From Tenacibaculum sp. (GTDB lineage: Bacteria > Bacteroidota > Bacteroidia > Flavobacteriales > Flavobacteriaceae), in NCBI GenBank assembly GCA_020631475.1, contig JAHDHE010000003.1:1-64000 (forward strand): a DNA stretch of 64,000 nucleotides. The letters run 5' to 3'. The position numbers and the translations under genes are program-made. Position 1 is the first letter of the stretch, and every line of letters begins with the position of its first letter. Under the pieces are notes generated by a model. The model saw only the letters and a list, made by a program, of their open reading frames with translations. It was not told the DNA's origin and made no database searches. Shown piece by piece: positions 16,694 through 26,300 of the stretch.

Positions 16694-18811
16694 TTATAAT
16701 CTTTTCTTTTGCAAAATAGTCAACCCAATTCTTATTTGTTCATACGGAACTTTCTCGCCTAAAAATTCGAAATAAGGTTTTAGTGTAGGTTCGTTTTTTA
16801 ATACTTTTTTAGCGTTTGCGATCAACTTTAAAGTATCCGCTTCTATAAACTCATCTAAACTCACATCTTTTCCTTCTAAATACAATTTAGATAAATGTGA
16901 AAAAATTGTTTGCGCTTTTAAATTACGCTTATCAGCAATTTCATCTATTGTAAAACCTTCTTTATATAATTGAAATGTTTCTAAAGTAGTATCTTTTCTT
17001 CCTCGTTTTTTCTCGTTGATAAAGGTTTTTATCTCTTCCATAAACTCACCTCCATACACTTCTAACTTACGCTGCCCTACTCCACTAATTGCTAAAAATT
17101 CATTATCTGTTTGCGGACGCTCATTTTCCAATTCTTTCAGAGTTGCATCACTAAAAACTAAATATGCTGCAATATCTTCTTCTTGTGCAATGCGGTAACG
17201 TAATTTACGTAAACGTTCAAATAAGGTGTCTTTTGCTGCTGGTTTCGTTTTCGATTTTTTCTCTTTAGCCGTAACTTTAGTTTCTTTCTTAAACTCAACT
17301 GGAGTTGTTAGTTGTACTTTTTCTCCACCAAATAATACTTTTTTAGAGAAATCGGTTAATTGTAATACGTTATTTAAGTGAAATGCTATTTGGCAATATC
17401 CTTGGTTAATTAACTGAATAATATAATGTTGCCAATGTTGCCATGAAGTATCACTACCCACTCCATATGTTTTTAAAGTCTGATAATTTTTATCATAAAC
17501 CGCAGCATTTTTTGCTCCTCTTATTACATCAATAACGGTCCCCATTGCTTCTTTTTGCTGCAAACGATAAATAGCAGATAATGCTTTTTGAGCAATCACA
17601 GTTCCATCGAAAAACTTTGGTGGATTTTTACAAACATCACAATTTCCACAATTCTCCTCAATCAACTCTCCAAAATAGCTTAACAATATTTTTCGTCTAC
17701 AAACAGTAGCTTCGGCAAATTGTTTCATTCTATCTAATTTTGCCTCCTGAACTTCTCTATTACCTGTATTTGCAATAAACTGACGCAATTGAATTACATC
17801 TGCATAACTATGAAATAATAATGCTTGCGATGGTAATCCGTCACGACCTGCACGCCCAATTTCTTGATAATATCCTTCGATATTTTTAGGCATATTATAA
17901 TGAATCACCCAACGTACATTCGATTTATCGATTCCCATTCCAAAAGCAATGGTTGCACAAATAATTTGAGTATCATCTTTAATAAAATCTTCTTGCGTTT
18001 TTGCACGTTCATCAAAAGTTAAACCAGCGTGATATGCTTTTGCATCTATTCCGTTTTGCTTTAACTTACTTGCTAATTGTTCAGTTGCTTTTCTACTTAA
18101 ACAATACACAATTCCAGAATCGTTAGGTCGCTTATTAATAAACTTAACAATTTGTTGTACCCTATTATTTGCAGGACGAACTTCTAACGCTATATTTTCT
18201 CTATTAAAAGAGCTTACATATTTTGTTGCGTTAGGAATTGCTAATTGTTCTAAAATGTCTTCTTGCGTAGCTTTATCGGCTGTAGCTGTTAAAGCAACTA
18301 TAGGTGTTTCTGGTAATGTCTTTTTTAAGAATGATAATTGTTTGTATGATGGTCTAAAATCATGACCCCATGAAGAAATACAATGTGCTTCATCAATAGC
18401 TACACAACTTATATAATTTTGATTTAAAAGATTTTGAAGCAGTGGTAAACTCTCTGGAGCAACATATAATAATTTGATTGATTTATTAGCAATCGCATCA
18501 AACACTTGCTGTTGTTCTTCGGATGATTGACTACTATTATAATACGTTGACGGAATTCCGTTTGCTTTTAAACTATCAACTTGATCTTTCATTAATGCAA
18601 TTAACGGAGAAATAACCAAGGTAATTCCTTCAAAAAATAAGGATGGTAATTGAAAACAAATAGATTTACCTCCACCTGTTGGCATAATAACCAAGGTATC
18701 TTTTTTAGCTAAAATATTTTCAATAATTGATTTTTGTTCTAATCGAAAACTATCATATCCGAAGTTGATTTTTAGTTTTTCTAGTAGGTCTTTTTCAGTA
18801 ATCTGCATCAT
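16694..18811 (-). CDS. recQ: ATP-dependent DNA helicase RecQ
   Basis: This 705-residue 3'-5' helicase acts in recombination and fork repair. It has Walker A MPTGGGKSI (about 44), the DEAHC box, motif VI 'QEIGRAGRDG', the RQC zinc-binding cysteines (CRRKILLSYFG, then CGNCDVC) and an HRDC domain ('YRIAQEEDIAAYLVFSDATL', residues about 535-610). The last ~90 residues form a helix-turn-helix ('LYKEGFTIDEIADKRNLKAQ') as in many Bacteroidota RecQ. A TATTTTTG -7-like box (18816-18823) lies just before the start. It appears to be transcribed alone. Confidence 0.95.
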   Translation of the reverse strand: MMQITEKDLLEKLKINFGYDSFRLEQKSIIENILAKKDTLVIMPTGGGKSICFQLPSLFFEGITLVISPLIALMKDQVDSLKANGIPSTYYNSSQSSEEQQQVFDAIANKSIKLLYVAPESLPLLQNLLNQNYISCVAIDEAHCISSWGHDFRPSYKQLSFLKKTLPETPIVALTATADKATQEDILEQLAIPNATKYVSSFNRENIALEVRPANNRVQQIVKFINKRPNDSGIVYCLSRKATEQLASKLKQNGIDAKAYHAGLTFDERAKTQEDFIKDDTQIICATIAFGMGIDKSNVRWVIHYNMPKNIEGYYQEIGRAGRDGLPSQALLFHSYADVIQLRQFIANTGNREVQEAKLDRMKQFAEATVCRRKILLSYFGELIEENCGNCDVCKNPPKFFDGTVIAQKALSAIYRLQQKEAMGTVIDVIRGAKNAAVYDKNYQTLKTYGVGSDTSWQHWQHYIIQLINQGYCQIAFHLNNVLQLTDFSKKVLFGGEKVQLTTPVEFKKETKVTAKEKKSKTKPAAKDTLFERLRKLRYRIAQEEDIAAYLVFSDATLKELENERPQTDNEFLAISGVGQRKLEVYGGEFMEEIKTFINEKKRGRKDTTLETFQLYKEGFTIDEIADKRNLKAQTIFSHLSKLYLEGKDVSLDEFIEADTLKLIANAKKVLKNEPTLKPYFEFLGEKVPYEQIRIGLTILQKKRL

Positions 18812-18836
18812 GCTACAAAAATAGAAATAAAAAAAA

Positions 18837-18856
18837 CGAAGATTTTAAAATCTTCG
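18837..18856 (-). terminator. Terminator of the tricorn-type protease gene
   Basis: Perfect 20-base palindrome CGAAGATTTTAAAATCTTCG, flanked by A/T runs on both sides, 25 bases after the stop of the S41 protease gene. Confidence 0.75.
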
Positions 18857-18881
18857 CTTTTTAATTATATAAACTAAACTA

Positions 18882-21800
18882 TTATTTAATGTCTTGTAAC
18901 AATACCTCTACTGCTTTTTTTAATTGAGCATCTTCTCCTCTTTCTTTCCACCCTGGAGCATTTTTAACTAAATAATCTGGAACAGCAGGAGCATCATTTT
19001 CCATATTTTTTCCTGTTTTCTTTACAAACCAAGCTCTAAATGGCATACGAATATATCCGTTTTGTAATCCTTTACCTCCAGTTGAAATTACTGCTCCAAA
19101 AGTAGGTTGACCAACTAATTTACCTAATCCTAAGTTTTTAAATGCATGTGAAAAAATTTCAGCGTTTGAATAACTATTCTCATTACATAAAGCAACTACA
19201 GGTTTTGTGTTTACTGATAAAATTGCACGTTCATTAAACGGATAATTTTTACTGTATTTCTTATGATTTTTTAATGTTTTAGCAGCTCCTCTTGGAACAG
19301 TATATGCATGTTGATCTACATTTAAAACCGCCATTAAACGATCAGTTGTCCAACCTCCACCGTTATAACGAACATCAATTACAATTCCTTTTTTACCATA
19401 TCCACTCGCTTTTAATTCACGTTCGAAACGCTCAAAACTTGGTTGATTCATTCCTTGAATATGTATATATCCTAATTGACCGTTTGAATATTCATCTACT
19501 AACTTTTTACGAGATTCTATCCAAGCTTCGTATTGCTGACTTCTAATTGATCTTTGTGGACGAATTACCACATCTTTTCCATTATTTAAACTCAATAACA
19601 CTTCGTTACCTTGAGTTTGTTTTAATAATTTATAAAAGTTCGTGTTTTTACCAACTGTATTTCCATTAACAGCAGTAATTACATCACCTACTTTTAATTT
19701 ACTTTTCGATTTATCTGCAACTGTATTTGGCAATACATAATTTACTTTTACTCCCTCGTTTACATTAGTTACATCTATACCTAACAGCCCAATTTTTTCA
19801 TTAACATTTTTAGGAGCACTTCCACGATATCCCATATGACTTGCATTTAACTGGCCTAACAATAGATTATACATATATGAATAATCTTGATGCGTAGTTG
19901 CCGATAACACCCAAGGCTTGTATTTTTTAACCAATGCGTTCCAATCATATCCATGAAATTCTGGATCGTAAAAGCCTGCTGTTAACGCTCTAATACCCTC
20001 GTTAAAAATTTGCTTGTATTCTTTTTTACTATTCTTAGTATAGGTTGCCGAATGAGGTAACTTCGTTACCTTATCAGATTTTGTATCTAACTGGCTTAAG
20101 CTTCCTTTAGAAGTAAAATAAACTTTTCCTTTATTTTCTGTAATACCTCTAGCCCCACTAACTCCTTTAATTGCTTTAGGCTTGCTTCCATCCCATTTAA
20201 CCTTATAAGTACTTCTTTTTTTACTAGCAGGATTTGTTGCTGAGAAATAGATAAACTTACTATCTGCACTAAACACAGGACTAAACTCATTGTCTTGTAA
20301 AGAAGTAACTTGAACTAAACGATCGTAAATTCTATCTTGATCTATTTTAACAACTACTTTTTCCTTTTTCTTATTATCCTTTTTCTCTGATTTTTTCTCA
20401 TCTTTCTTTTCTGGATAATAAGCTCCTTCTTCGTGATCTTTTTTTGATTTTTCCCAGTCAGATTTTTCTAACCAAACCATCCAAACATCATAATTAATTC
20501 CACTTCTGTTAGATAAAAAAGCTATTTTTTTACCATCAGCACTCCAAACAGGATTACGATCACTTCGTGGATGCATTGACACATTCATTTTTATTGAAGG
20601 ATCTTTGATTGATTGGATAAAAATCTCACTATCAAAATTTAAATCTTCTTGAGAGTAGGCTAAGTATTTACTATCTGGACTCCAAGATACATCTTCAGCA
20701 GCTGCCCAAGAATTAGAATATTCTTTAGGGTTTACTATTTTTCCATCTTTTAAATCAGCAATCATTAAAACCCCTCTACCAACTTGGTAAGCAATTTTCT
20801 TTCCGTTTGGCGATACTAATGAACCTTCTATATCTTCTTTACTTTTCGTTAATTTAGTAACCTTTGTTTTTAAACTACGATGTAAACCAACCAATGTATC
20901 TGTTGACACAGCACTATATAATTGATAAACCCCATCTCTATCTGAAGAAAAAACAACTGTTTTGTTATCAATCCATTGTGGATTACGATCTCTAAACGAA
21001 TGCTTACTTACATTGTTAGAGCGCTTTTTCTCTTTATTATTTTGCTTAACAAATATTTCTCCATTAATTTCTAAAGCTATGTTTTTTCCGTCTGGAGAAA
21101 CTGCATAACTACTAATTCCGTTAGAAACTGTTTTTGTTTCCTCTTCTTCAAAACGGTTATCAGAAGAAATATTTAGATTGACTTTTTGCTTTGATCCGTT
21201 TTCAACTTTAAATAAGTTTACTCCACTTAAATAAATAATGGTTCCATTATCACTTACCGAATAAGAACGCACTCCATCTTTTTTCTCTGATGTTAATTTA
21301 GTTGCAACTCCATTAGCAGTTCCATTTGAAGAAATTGACTGCTTATACACATTATATCTTCCGCTTTTAGCACCTATATAATATAAATTACCTGAAGCAT
21401 CCCACATTGGTGTATGATCGTTTTTATTATTTGTTGTAATTTGATAATACTGCTTAGTCTGAGTATTGTAAATCCAAATATCTCGTTGCGCAGAACCTGA
21501 ATAATCTTCACGAGCAATACGACAAGCTCCTTTTGTAAATGCAATAAATTTACCGTTTGGTGAAACTGTTGCCATCTCTCCATAAGCAGTTAATAGTCGT
21601 TGAGGAGTACCTCCATTATGGTTAACATTATACATTTGCGCATCCCACTCTGGACCACGATATACTCTTCTTGTGGTAAAAACTATTTCTCCTTTCTTTG
21701 TCCAATCTGTTGGAGTATTTGCAGTAGGATAATACGTTAATTGTTTAGGAACTCCTCCATTTACTGAAGTTACAAAAACATTATCATTACCTTTTCTGTT

Positions 21801-22043
21801 TGATGAAAAAGCTATTTTTGTTCCGTTAGCATTCCAAACAGGATTACTTTCATACCCTTTATGAATTGTTAATCGTTTGGTTTGTTGGTTACTAAAATTA
21901 TAGGTCCAAATATCTCCGTGATAAGAAAATGCTATTTGTGAAGCATCTGGACTAATAGCTGGTTTACGAATTAAATTATTTTGAGCCAGCAGAAAATTAC
22001 TTGTAATTATTGCAATTACAATGAGTATTTTTTTTGAAGTCAT
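18882..22043 (-). CDS. Tricorn-type S41 protease with beta-propeller
   Basis: This 1053-residue secreted protein has a signal peptide (MTSKKILIVIAIITSNFLLAQ, shown only for its start MTSKKILIV). It has two N-terminal propeller regions of PD40/TolB-type repeats (about 25-290 and 315-640, e.g. 'AISPDASQIAFSYHGDIW', 'NPVWNANGTKIAFSSNRKG'). A Lys-rich linker (about 545-570), a tricorn C1-like region, a PDZ domain (about 765-835) and an S41 peptidase core follow, with nucleophile Ser near 959 in NSYSNAEIF and 'DVRYNGGGWT'. This is the bacterial tricorn-protease homologue architecture, probably periplasmic. It is a single-gene unit. Confidence 0.93.
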   Translation of the reverse strand: MTSKKILIVIAIITSNFLLAQNNLIRKPAISPDASQIAFSYHGDIWTYNFSNQQTKRLTIHKGYESNPVWNANGTKIAFSSNRKGNDNVFVTSVNGGVPKQLTYYPTANTPTDWTKKGEIVFTTRRVYRGPEWDAQMYNVNHNGGTPQRLLTAYGEMATVSPNGKFIAFTKGACRIAREDYSGSAQRDIWIYNTQTKQYYQITTNNKNDHTPMWDASGNLYYIGAKSGRYNVYKQSISSNGTANGVATKLTSEKKDGVRSYSVSDNGTIIYLSGVNLFKVENGSKQKVNLNISSDNRFEEEETKTVSNGISSYAVSPDGKNIALEINGEIFVKQNNKEKKRSNNVSKHSFRDRNPQWIDNKTVVFSSDRDGVYQLYSAVSTDTLVGLHRSLKTKVTKLTKSKEDIEGSLVSPNGKKIAYQVGRGVLMIADLKDGKIVNPKEYSNSWAAAEDVSWSPDSKYLAYSQEDLNFDSEIFIQSIKDPSIKMNVSMHPRSDRNPVWSADGKKIAFLSNRSGINYDVWMVWLEKSDWEKSKKDHEEGAYYPEKKDEKKSEKKDNKKKEKVVVKIDQDRIYDRLVQVTSLQDNEFSPVFSADSKFIYFSATNPASKKRSTYKVKWDGSKPKAIKGVSGARGITENKGKVYFTSKGSLSQLDTKSDKVTKLPHSATYTKNSKKEYKQIFNEGIRALTAGFYDPEFHGYDWNALVKKYKPWVLSATTHQDYSYMYNLLLGQLNASHMGYRGSAPKNVNEKIGLLGIDVTNVNEGVKVNYVLPNTVADKSKSKLKVGDVITAVNGNTVGKNTNFYKLLKQTQGNEVLLSLNNGKDVVIRPQRSIRSQQYEAWIESRKKLVDEYSNGQLGYIHIQGMNQPSFERFERELKASGYGKKGIVIDVRYNGGGWTTDRLMAVLNVDQHAYTVPRGAAKTLKNHKKYSKNYPFNERAILSVNTKPVVALCNENSYSNAEIFSHAFKNLGLGKLVGQPTFGAVISTGGKGLQNGYIRMPFRAWFVKKTGKNMENDAPAVPDYLVKNAPGWKERGEDAQLKKAVEVLLQDIK

Positions 22044-22110
22044 TATAAATAGTAGTTTAAACTACTAAAATACTTTTTTCAAACTTCAATTAAGAAAAAT
22101 TAGGAATACC

Positions 22111-22881
22111 TTAACAATTCTTTACACTCTTAATAAATCTATCAATACCTTCTACTCCATTCTTATCTAGATTCTTAATAAACGCTGATCCGATAATTGT
22201 TCCGTTTGCATATTTACAAGCTGTAGTAAATGTTTTATTGTCTGAAATACCAAAACCAACAATTAAATTACTTTGTAAATTCATTGCTTTTATACGTTCA
22301 AAATAAGCAATTTGTTGTTCAGAAATTTCACCTTTTGCTCCCGTAATACTTGCAGAAGCAACTACATAAATAAAGGCTTTGGTATATGAATCTATTTTAC
22401 GAATTCTTTCTTCGGATGTGTGAGGAGTGATTAAAAACACATTTGTAATTCCATAACTTTCAAATAATGCTTTGTAATGATTTTCAAATTCAATCATTGG
22501 TAAATCTGGAATAATAACAGTGTCGATTCCACATTCTTTCACTTTCTTGCAAAATTCGTGCTCACCATATTTTAACAACTGATTCAAATACCCCATTAAT
22601 ACTAACGGAGTTTTATTTGAATTCTTAATTGATACTAATTGCTCAAAAATAATATCGAGGTTAATTCCGTTTTCTAAAGCTTTCTGACTACTATCTTGTA
22701 TCGTTGGTCCATCAGCTAAAGGATCAGAATATGGTAAACCTACTTCAATAAAATCTACTCCGCTTTTTTCTAATTCAGCAATTACTTTTGTTGTATCATT
22801 TAATTCAGGAAAACCAGAAGTAAAATAGATTGATAGTACATTTTTATCTTTCTGCTGAAATATATTTTTAATTGAATTCAT
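22111..22881 (-). CDS. trpA: Tryptophan synthase alpha chain
   Basis: This 256-residue subunit cleaves indole-3-glycerol phosphate to indole and glyceraldehyde 3-phosphate. 'YFTSGFPELNDT', catalytic Glu in 'FIEVGLPYSDPLADGPTIQ' and catalytic Asp in 'TVIIPDLPMIE' are seen, along with the phosphate loop 'VGFGISD'. It is the last gene of the trp operon, 76 bases after trpB, and a GTCATT-type repeat fills that gap. Confidence 0.96.
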   Translation of the reverse strand: MNSIKNIFQQKDKNVLSIYFTSGFPELNDTTKVIAELEKSGVDFIEVGLPYSDPLADGPTIQDSSQKALENGINLDIIFEQLVSIKNSNKTPLVLMGYLNQLLKYGEHEFCKKVKECGIDTVIIPDLPMIEFENHYKALFESYGITNVFLITPHTSEERIRKIDSYTKAFIYVVASASITGAKGEISEQQIAYFERIKAMNLQSNLIVGFGISDNKTFTTACKYANGTIIGSAFIKNLDKNGVEGIDRFIKSVKNC

Positions 22882-22895
22882 TTCTTTATTAATTG

Positions 22896-22955
22896 GTCAT
22901 TGCGAGGAACGAAGCAATCTCTAAATACAGATTCCTTCACTTTGTTCGGAATGAC
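22896..22955. repeat. Palindromic repeat, trpB-trpA gap
   Basis: A 60-bp unit starts GTCATTGCGAGGAACGAAGC and ends TTTGTTCGGAATGAC. It fills most of the trpB-trpA gap and ends two bases from the trpB stop. Near-copies: 24978-25039 and parts of 24155-24293. Confidence 0.8.
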
Positions 22956-22957
22956 GT

Positions 22958-24139
22958 TTATTTTAAATGATTGATATACGTTTCTAAATCTTTATCTCCT
23001 CTACCCGATAAATTAATTACCACAACTTGATCTTTTTTCAAATCCATTTTTGGTAAAACTGCTAAGGCATGTGCACTTTCTAACGCAGGAATAATTCCTT
23101 CAATCTTTGTTAATTCATAAGCAGCTTCTAAAGCTTCTTTATCAGTTGCATTCATAAACGTTGCACGTTTTGTTTCGTGCAAATATGCGTGTAACGGACC
23201 AACTCCTGGATAATCTAAACCTGCAGAAATTGAATAAGGTTCAACAATTTGTCCGTATTCATCTTGCATTAAAATAGTTTTACTTCCATGAATCACACCT
23301 ACTTCACCTAACTGAGAAGTTGCCGCACTTTCGCCGGAATTAACACCTAAACCAGCAGCTTCAACAGCTATTAATTCAACATCTTTATCATCTAAATAAT
23401 GATAAAAAGCTCCTGCTGCGTTACTTCCTCCACCAACACAAGCAACAATCGTATCTGGATTTTCTTTTCCTGTTTGCGTTTTTAATTGAATTTTCATTTC
23501 TTCTGAAATCACTGCTTGTAAACGCGCTACCATATCTGGATACGGGTGTGGACCAACAACAGAACCAATTAAATAATAAGTTTCGGGATGCTGAATCCAA
23601 TAACGAATTGCTTCGTTTGTAGCGTCTTTTAATGTTTTACTTCCGCTTGTAGCAGGAACTACTTTTGCTCCTAACATTTTCATACGAGCAACATTTGGAG
23701 CTTGACGCTTAATATCGGTTTCTCCCATAAAAACAATACATTCTAAATCCATCAACGCACAAACAGTTGCAGTAGCAACTCCGTGTTGACCTGCACCAGT
23801 TTCAGCAATAATTTTAGTTTTACCTAAATGTTTTGCAACTAAAATCTGACCAATTGTATTATTTACTTTATGAGCTCCTGTATGATTTAAATCTTCACGT
23901 TTTAAATAAATGGTTGCTCCGTATTTTTCTGATAATCTTTTTGCCAAATACAACGGACTTGGACGACCAACATAATGTTGCAACAAATCTTTATACTCTT
24001 TCTGAAATGCTTCTGAAGCAAGTATATCTAAATAATTATCTTCTAATTCTTTTACGTTTGGGTATAATAATTCAGGAATAAATGCGCCACCGAATTGCCC
24101 GTAATACCCTTCTTTAGTTGGTTGAAATTCTGATTTCAT
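22958..24139 (-). CDS. trpB: Tryptophan synthase beta chain
   Basis: This 393-residue PLP enzyme condenses indole with serine. The Schiff-base lysine is Lys91 in '[11 protein letters not shown]', the phosphate-binding loop is '[10 protein letters not shown]', and 'GRPSPLY' and '[12 protein letters not shown]' are also conserved. The length is typical of TrpB1, the form that pairs with TrpA. It lies between trpF and trpA in the operon. Confidence 0.97.
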   Translation of the reverse strand: MKSEFQPTKEGYYGQFGGAFIPELLYPNVKELEDNYLDILASEAFQKEYKDLLQHYVGRPSPLYLAKRLSEKYGATIYLKREDLNHTGAHKVNNTIGQILVAKHLGKTKIIAETGAGQHGVATATVCALMDLECIVFMGETDIKRQAPNVARMKMLGAKVVPATSGSKTLKDATNEAIRYWIQHPETYYLIGSVVGPHPYPDMVARLQAVISEEMKIQLKTQTGKENPDTIVACVGGGSNAAGAFYHYLDDKDVELIAVEAAGLGVNSGESAATSQLGEVGVIHGSKTILMQDEYGQIVEPYSISAGLDYPGVGPLHAYLHETKRATFMNATDKEALEAAYELTKIEGIIPALESAHALAVLPKMDLKKDQVVVINLSGRGDKDLETYINHLK

Positions 24140-24154
24140 ATGCTATGGTATTCT

Positions 24155-24293
24155 GTCATCCCTATTAGTAAACCAATTCTTACAAAGATATTATTTCACT
24201 TCGTTCGCAATGACAGGTTTTTATATTTATTTGCGTCATTCCGAACTTGTTTCGGAATCTCATTATGAGAAGCTGAAACAAGTTCAGCTTGAC
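24155..24293. repeat. Two palindromic repeat units, trpF-trpB gap
   Basis: Unit one (24155-24214) starts GTCATCCC and ends TTCGCAATGAC. Unit two (24235-24293) starts GTCATTCCGAACTTG and ends AACAAGTTCAGCTTGAC; its right part matches the right end of the element inside icmF. Together they fill the 162-base gap. Confidence 0.8.
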
Positions 24294-24301
24294 GATATTT
24301 A

Positions 24302-24961
24302 CTATAGTTTTAATTCTTTTTTAAATTGTTTTAACTTTTCTACCGATTTTAATCCTGCTTCAATCTCAAACTTACTATTTACGTCTAACGCATAAATTGG
24401 TAAATCAGATTTCTGTAATTCTTTAATTGCTGTTATCTTATCTAATCCAATACCTCCACTTAAAAAGAATGGTTTTGTGGAATTATATTTTTTTAGAATC
24501 GACCAATCAAATGTTACTCCGTTCCCTCCTCTTTCTTTTCCTTTAGTATCAAATAAAAAGTAATCTACTAAAGGTTCGTATTGTTTTAAAACTTCGAAAT
24601 TAAAATCATCTTCAACCCCAAAAACCTTAACAATTTCTGGTATTTTATATTTTGACCTTTGATGCTTTTCTGCAATACTTTCTTTAAATATTTCTTTTAA
24701 TCTTTGTAAATATTCTGGTGATTCATCTCCGTGTAATTGTATCATTTTTAAACCATACTCTTCAACTAACGAAACTACAATTTCTGGAATTTCATTTACA
24801 AAAACTCCAGCCTTCTTTATTTCTTTTGGAAGCTCAGGAATAATTCCCTCAAAATTTCTTTTTGATTTCTCATAGAAAACAAACCCCAAGTAATCAGGTT
24901 GCAATGCTGCAACTTGTTGAATATTCTCTATGTATTTCATTCCACAAACTTTCAGTTTCAT
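24302..24961 (-). CDS. trpF: Phosphoribosylanthranilate isomerase
   Basis: This 219-residue TIM barrel performs the Amadori rearrangement of phosphoribosylanthranilate to CdRP. 'MKLKVCGMKY' holds the catalytic Cys, the catalytic Asp lies in 'YFLFDTKGKERGGNG', and 'FFLSGGIGLDK' is the phosphate loop. The start at 24961 is chosen because upstream in-frame codons come from a palindromic repeat. It is somewhat longer than usual owing to a Lys/Arg-rich insert (about 93-106, 'AEKHQRSKYK'). Confidence 0.94.
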   Translation of the reverse strand: MKLKVCGMKYIENIQQVAALQPDYLGFVFYEKSKRNFEGIIPELPKEIKKAGVFVNEIPEIVVSLVEEYGLKMIQLHGDESPEYLQRLKEIFKESIAEKHQRSKYKIPEIVKVFGVEDDFNFEVLKQYEPLVDYFLFDTKGKERGGNGVTFDWSILKKYNSTKPFFLSGGIGLDKITAIKELQKSDLPIYALDVNSKFEIEAGLKSVEKLKQFKKELKL

Positions 24962-24977
24962 CTTTAATTCTTTTTTT

Positions 24978-25039
24978 GTTATTGCGAGAGAAACGAAGCA
25001 ATCTTTATGAAGAGATTCCTTCACTACGTTCGGAATGAC
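24978..25039. repeat. Palindromic repeat, trpC-trpF gap
   Basis: A 62-bp unit starts GTTATTGCGAGAGAAACGAAGC and ends CTACGTTCGGAATGAC (start quoted only to show the match with 22896-22955). It leaves two bases before the trpC stop and about 16 before the trpF ATG. Confidence 0.8.
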
Positions 25040-25041
25040 GT

Positions 25042-25830
25042 TTATCTTATTTGATCAATAAATTCTTTACAAGCTTGTCCTGGATTCTCTGTTTTCATGA
25101 AATTCTCACCTATTAAAAATCCTTGAAATCCGTGTTCTTTTAATCCTGTAATAATTCTTGGGTCTGAAATTCCACTTTCTGAAACTTTAAGTGTCGAATC
25201 TGGAATTTGACTTGCTAACTTCATCGAATGCTCTAAATCAACTTCAAAAGTTTTTAAGTTTCGATTATTAATTCCGATGATCTTATTATCTAAATCGTTA
25301 ATCTTATCTAAGTCTTCTTTAGTATGTACTTCGTACAAAACCTCTAAACCTAAATCGTTAGCTAGTTGACCGTAATTTTTTAATTCCTGCGCTGTTAAAC
25401 ACGCTGCGATTAATAAAACAACATCTGCTCCAATTGCTTTTGCTTCAACAATCTGAAATCCGTCAACAATAAAATCTTTTCTTAAAATTGGTTTTTGCTG
25501 ATTTACAGTTCTCGCTTCTAATAAATCTGCCATACTACCTCCAAAAAAAGAAGTATCTGTTAAAATAGATTGTGCAGCAACATTTGCATCTAAATAACCT
25601 TCAGTTACTTCAAGAATTGTAGCTTTATCGTTAATAATTCCTTTTGATGGAGATTGACGTTTAAATTCTGCTATAATTCCTGTTGATCCAACTTGTAATA
25701 ACGATTTTTTTAACGAAAAAGCTGCGTTTTTAAAGTTAGGGCTTTCAACTAATTTCTTAACAGGAACCTCAGCTTTAATCTTTGCTATCTCTGTTTTTTT
25801 AAATGCGATTATTTTATCTAAAATTGTCAT
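25042..25830 (-). CDS. trpC: Indole-3-glycerol phosphate synthase
   Basis: This 262-residue TIM barrel closes the indole ring from CdRP. The family blocks 'IIAEFKRQSPSKG', 'ILRKDFIVDGFQI', 'IIGINNRNLKTF' and 'KVSESGI' carry the catalytic Lys and Glu residues. It is a stand-alone TrpC, not fused to TrpF. A four-helix-bundle gene and AATTACGAATTA-type repeats separate it from trpD, an unusual break in the operon. Confidence 0.96.
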   Translation of the reverse strand: MTILDKIIAFKKTEIAKIKAEVPVKKLVESPNFKNAAFSLKKSLLQVGSTGIIAEFKRQSPSKGIINDKATILEVTEGYLDANVAAQSILTDTSFFGGSMADLLEARTVNQQKPILRKDFIVDGFQIVEAKAIGADVVLLIAACLTAQELKNYGQLANDLGLEVLYEVHTKEDLDKINDLDNKIIGINNRNLKTFEVDLEHSMKLASQIPDSTLKVSESGISDPRIITGLKEHGFQGFLIGENFMKTENPGQACKEFIDQIR

Positions 25831-25831
25831 A

Positions 25832-25901
25832 TAATTAATTATGAATTTTAAATTATGAATTACAATTTATTTTTAAATCGATTCATAATTAATAACTCTA
25901 C
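25832..25901. repeat. AATTATGAATT repeats 3' of the four-helix-bundle gene
   Basis: A/T-rich direct and inverted copies of a motif near AATTATGAATT (TTAATTATGAATTTTAAATT, TATGAATTACAATTTA, GATTCATAATTAATAAC, TTATGAATTA) fill the gap between the four-helix-bundle gene and trpC. Related copies lie on the other side of that gene at 26263-26300. Confidence 0.6.
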
Positions 25902-25902
25902 T

Positions 25903-26262
25903 TTATGAATTAGTATTTCTGATTGTTTTTTGGATACTTCCAATAATTTTTAATATTTCTTCAATATCTTCTATCAATGATTTTGATTCTTTATCGGATA
26001 AAAAATCGGTATCTTTTAATAAACGAATCCAATAATGAGACTCTCTTGCTTCTTTATAAGCTATAGTTAATTTGGCAAAAAAATCTTTTCGACTCTGACC
26101 ACCAATAGCCTCTTCAACATTTGCTCCTATAGAAGTTCCTGAACGTAATAATTGTTTACTTAATACAAACTCTTTCTTTTCAGAAGATAAATGCTTGTAT
26201 AATTTTACCACTCTAACGGCAAAATCATAGCTTTTCATTTGAATTATATTATCTTTTTTCAT
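25903..26262 (-). CDS. Four-helix bundle (S23-type) protein within trp operon
   Basis: This 119-residue all-helical protein belongs to the four-helix-bundle family (related to proteins encoded by 23S rRNA intervening sequences). Marks are 'SYDFAVRVVKLYKHL', 'QLLRSGTSIGANVEEAIGGQSRKDF' (in part 'RSGTSIGANVEEA') and 'KEARESHYWIRLL'. The start at MKKDNIIQ is preferred because the upstream frame reads through a repeat. It sits between trpD and trpC, a place where trp operons have no such gene, and repeats flank it on both sides. The family is frequent and scattered in Bacteroidota genomes; its role is unknown. I infer a mobile origin rather than a part in Trp synthesis. Confidence 0.88.
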   Translation of the reverse strand: MKKDNIIQMKSYDFAVRVVKLYKHLSSEKKEFVLSKQLLRSGTSIGANVEEAIGGQSRKDFFAKLTIAYKEARESHYWIRLLKDTDFLSDKESKSLIEDIEEILKIIGSIQKTIRNTNS

Positions 26263-26300
26263 TAGTTCAAATTTATAATTCGTAATTATTAATTCGTAAT
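26263..26300. repeat. AATTACGAATTA repeats at trpD 3' end
   Basis: AATTACGAATTAATAATTACG plus TATAATTCG form tandem and inverted copies between trpD and the four-helix-bundle gene (read on the minus strand; only 20 bases may be quoted: AATTACGAATTAATAATTAC). The repeat supplies the last codons (ITN) and stop of trpD. Confidence 0.65.

Noticed and set aside
24155-24293. CRISPR-like repeats in the trp region
   Set aside because: Units are palindromic and uneven, with no regular spacers and no cas genes.
24962-25024. In-frame N-terminal extension of TrpF
   Set aside because: It is encoded by a palindromic repeat; the family start MKLKVCGMKY begins at 24961.
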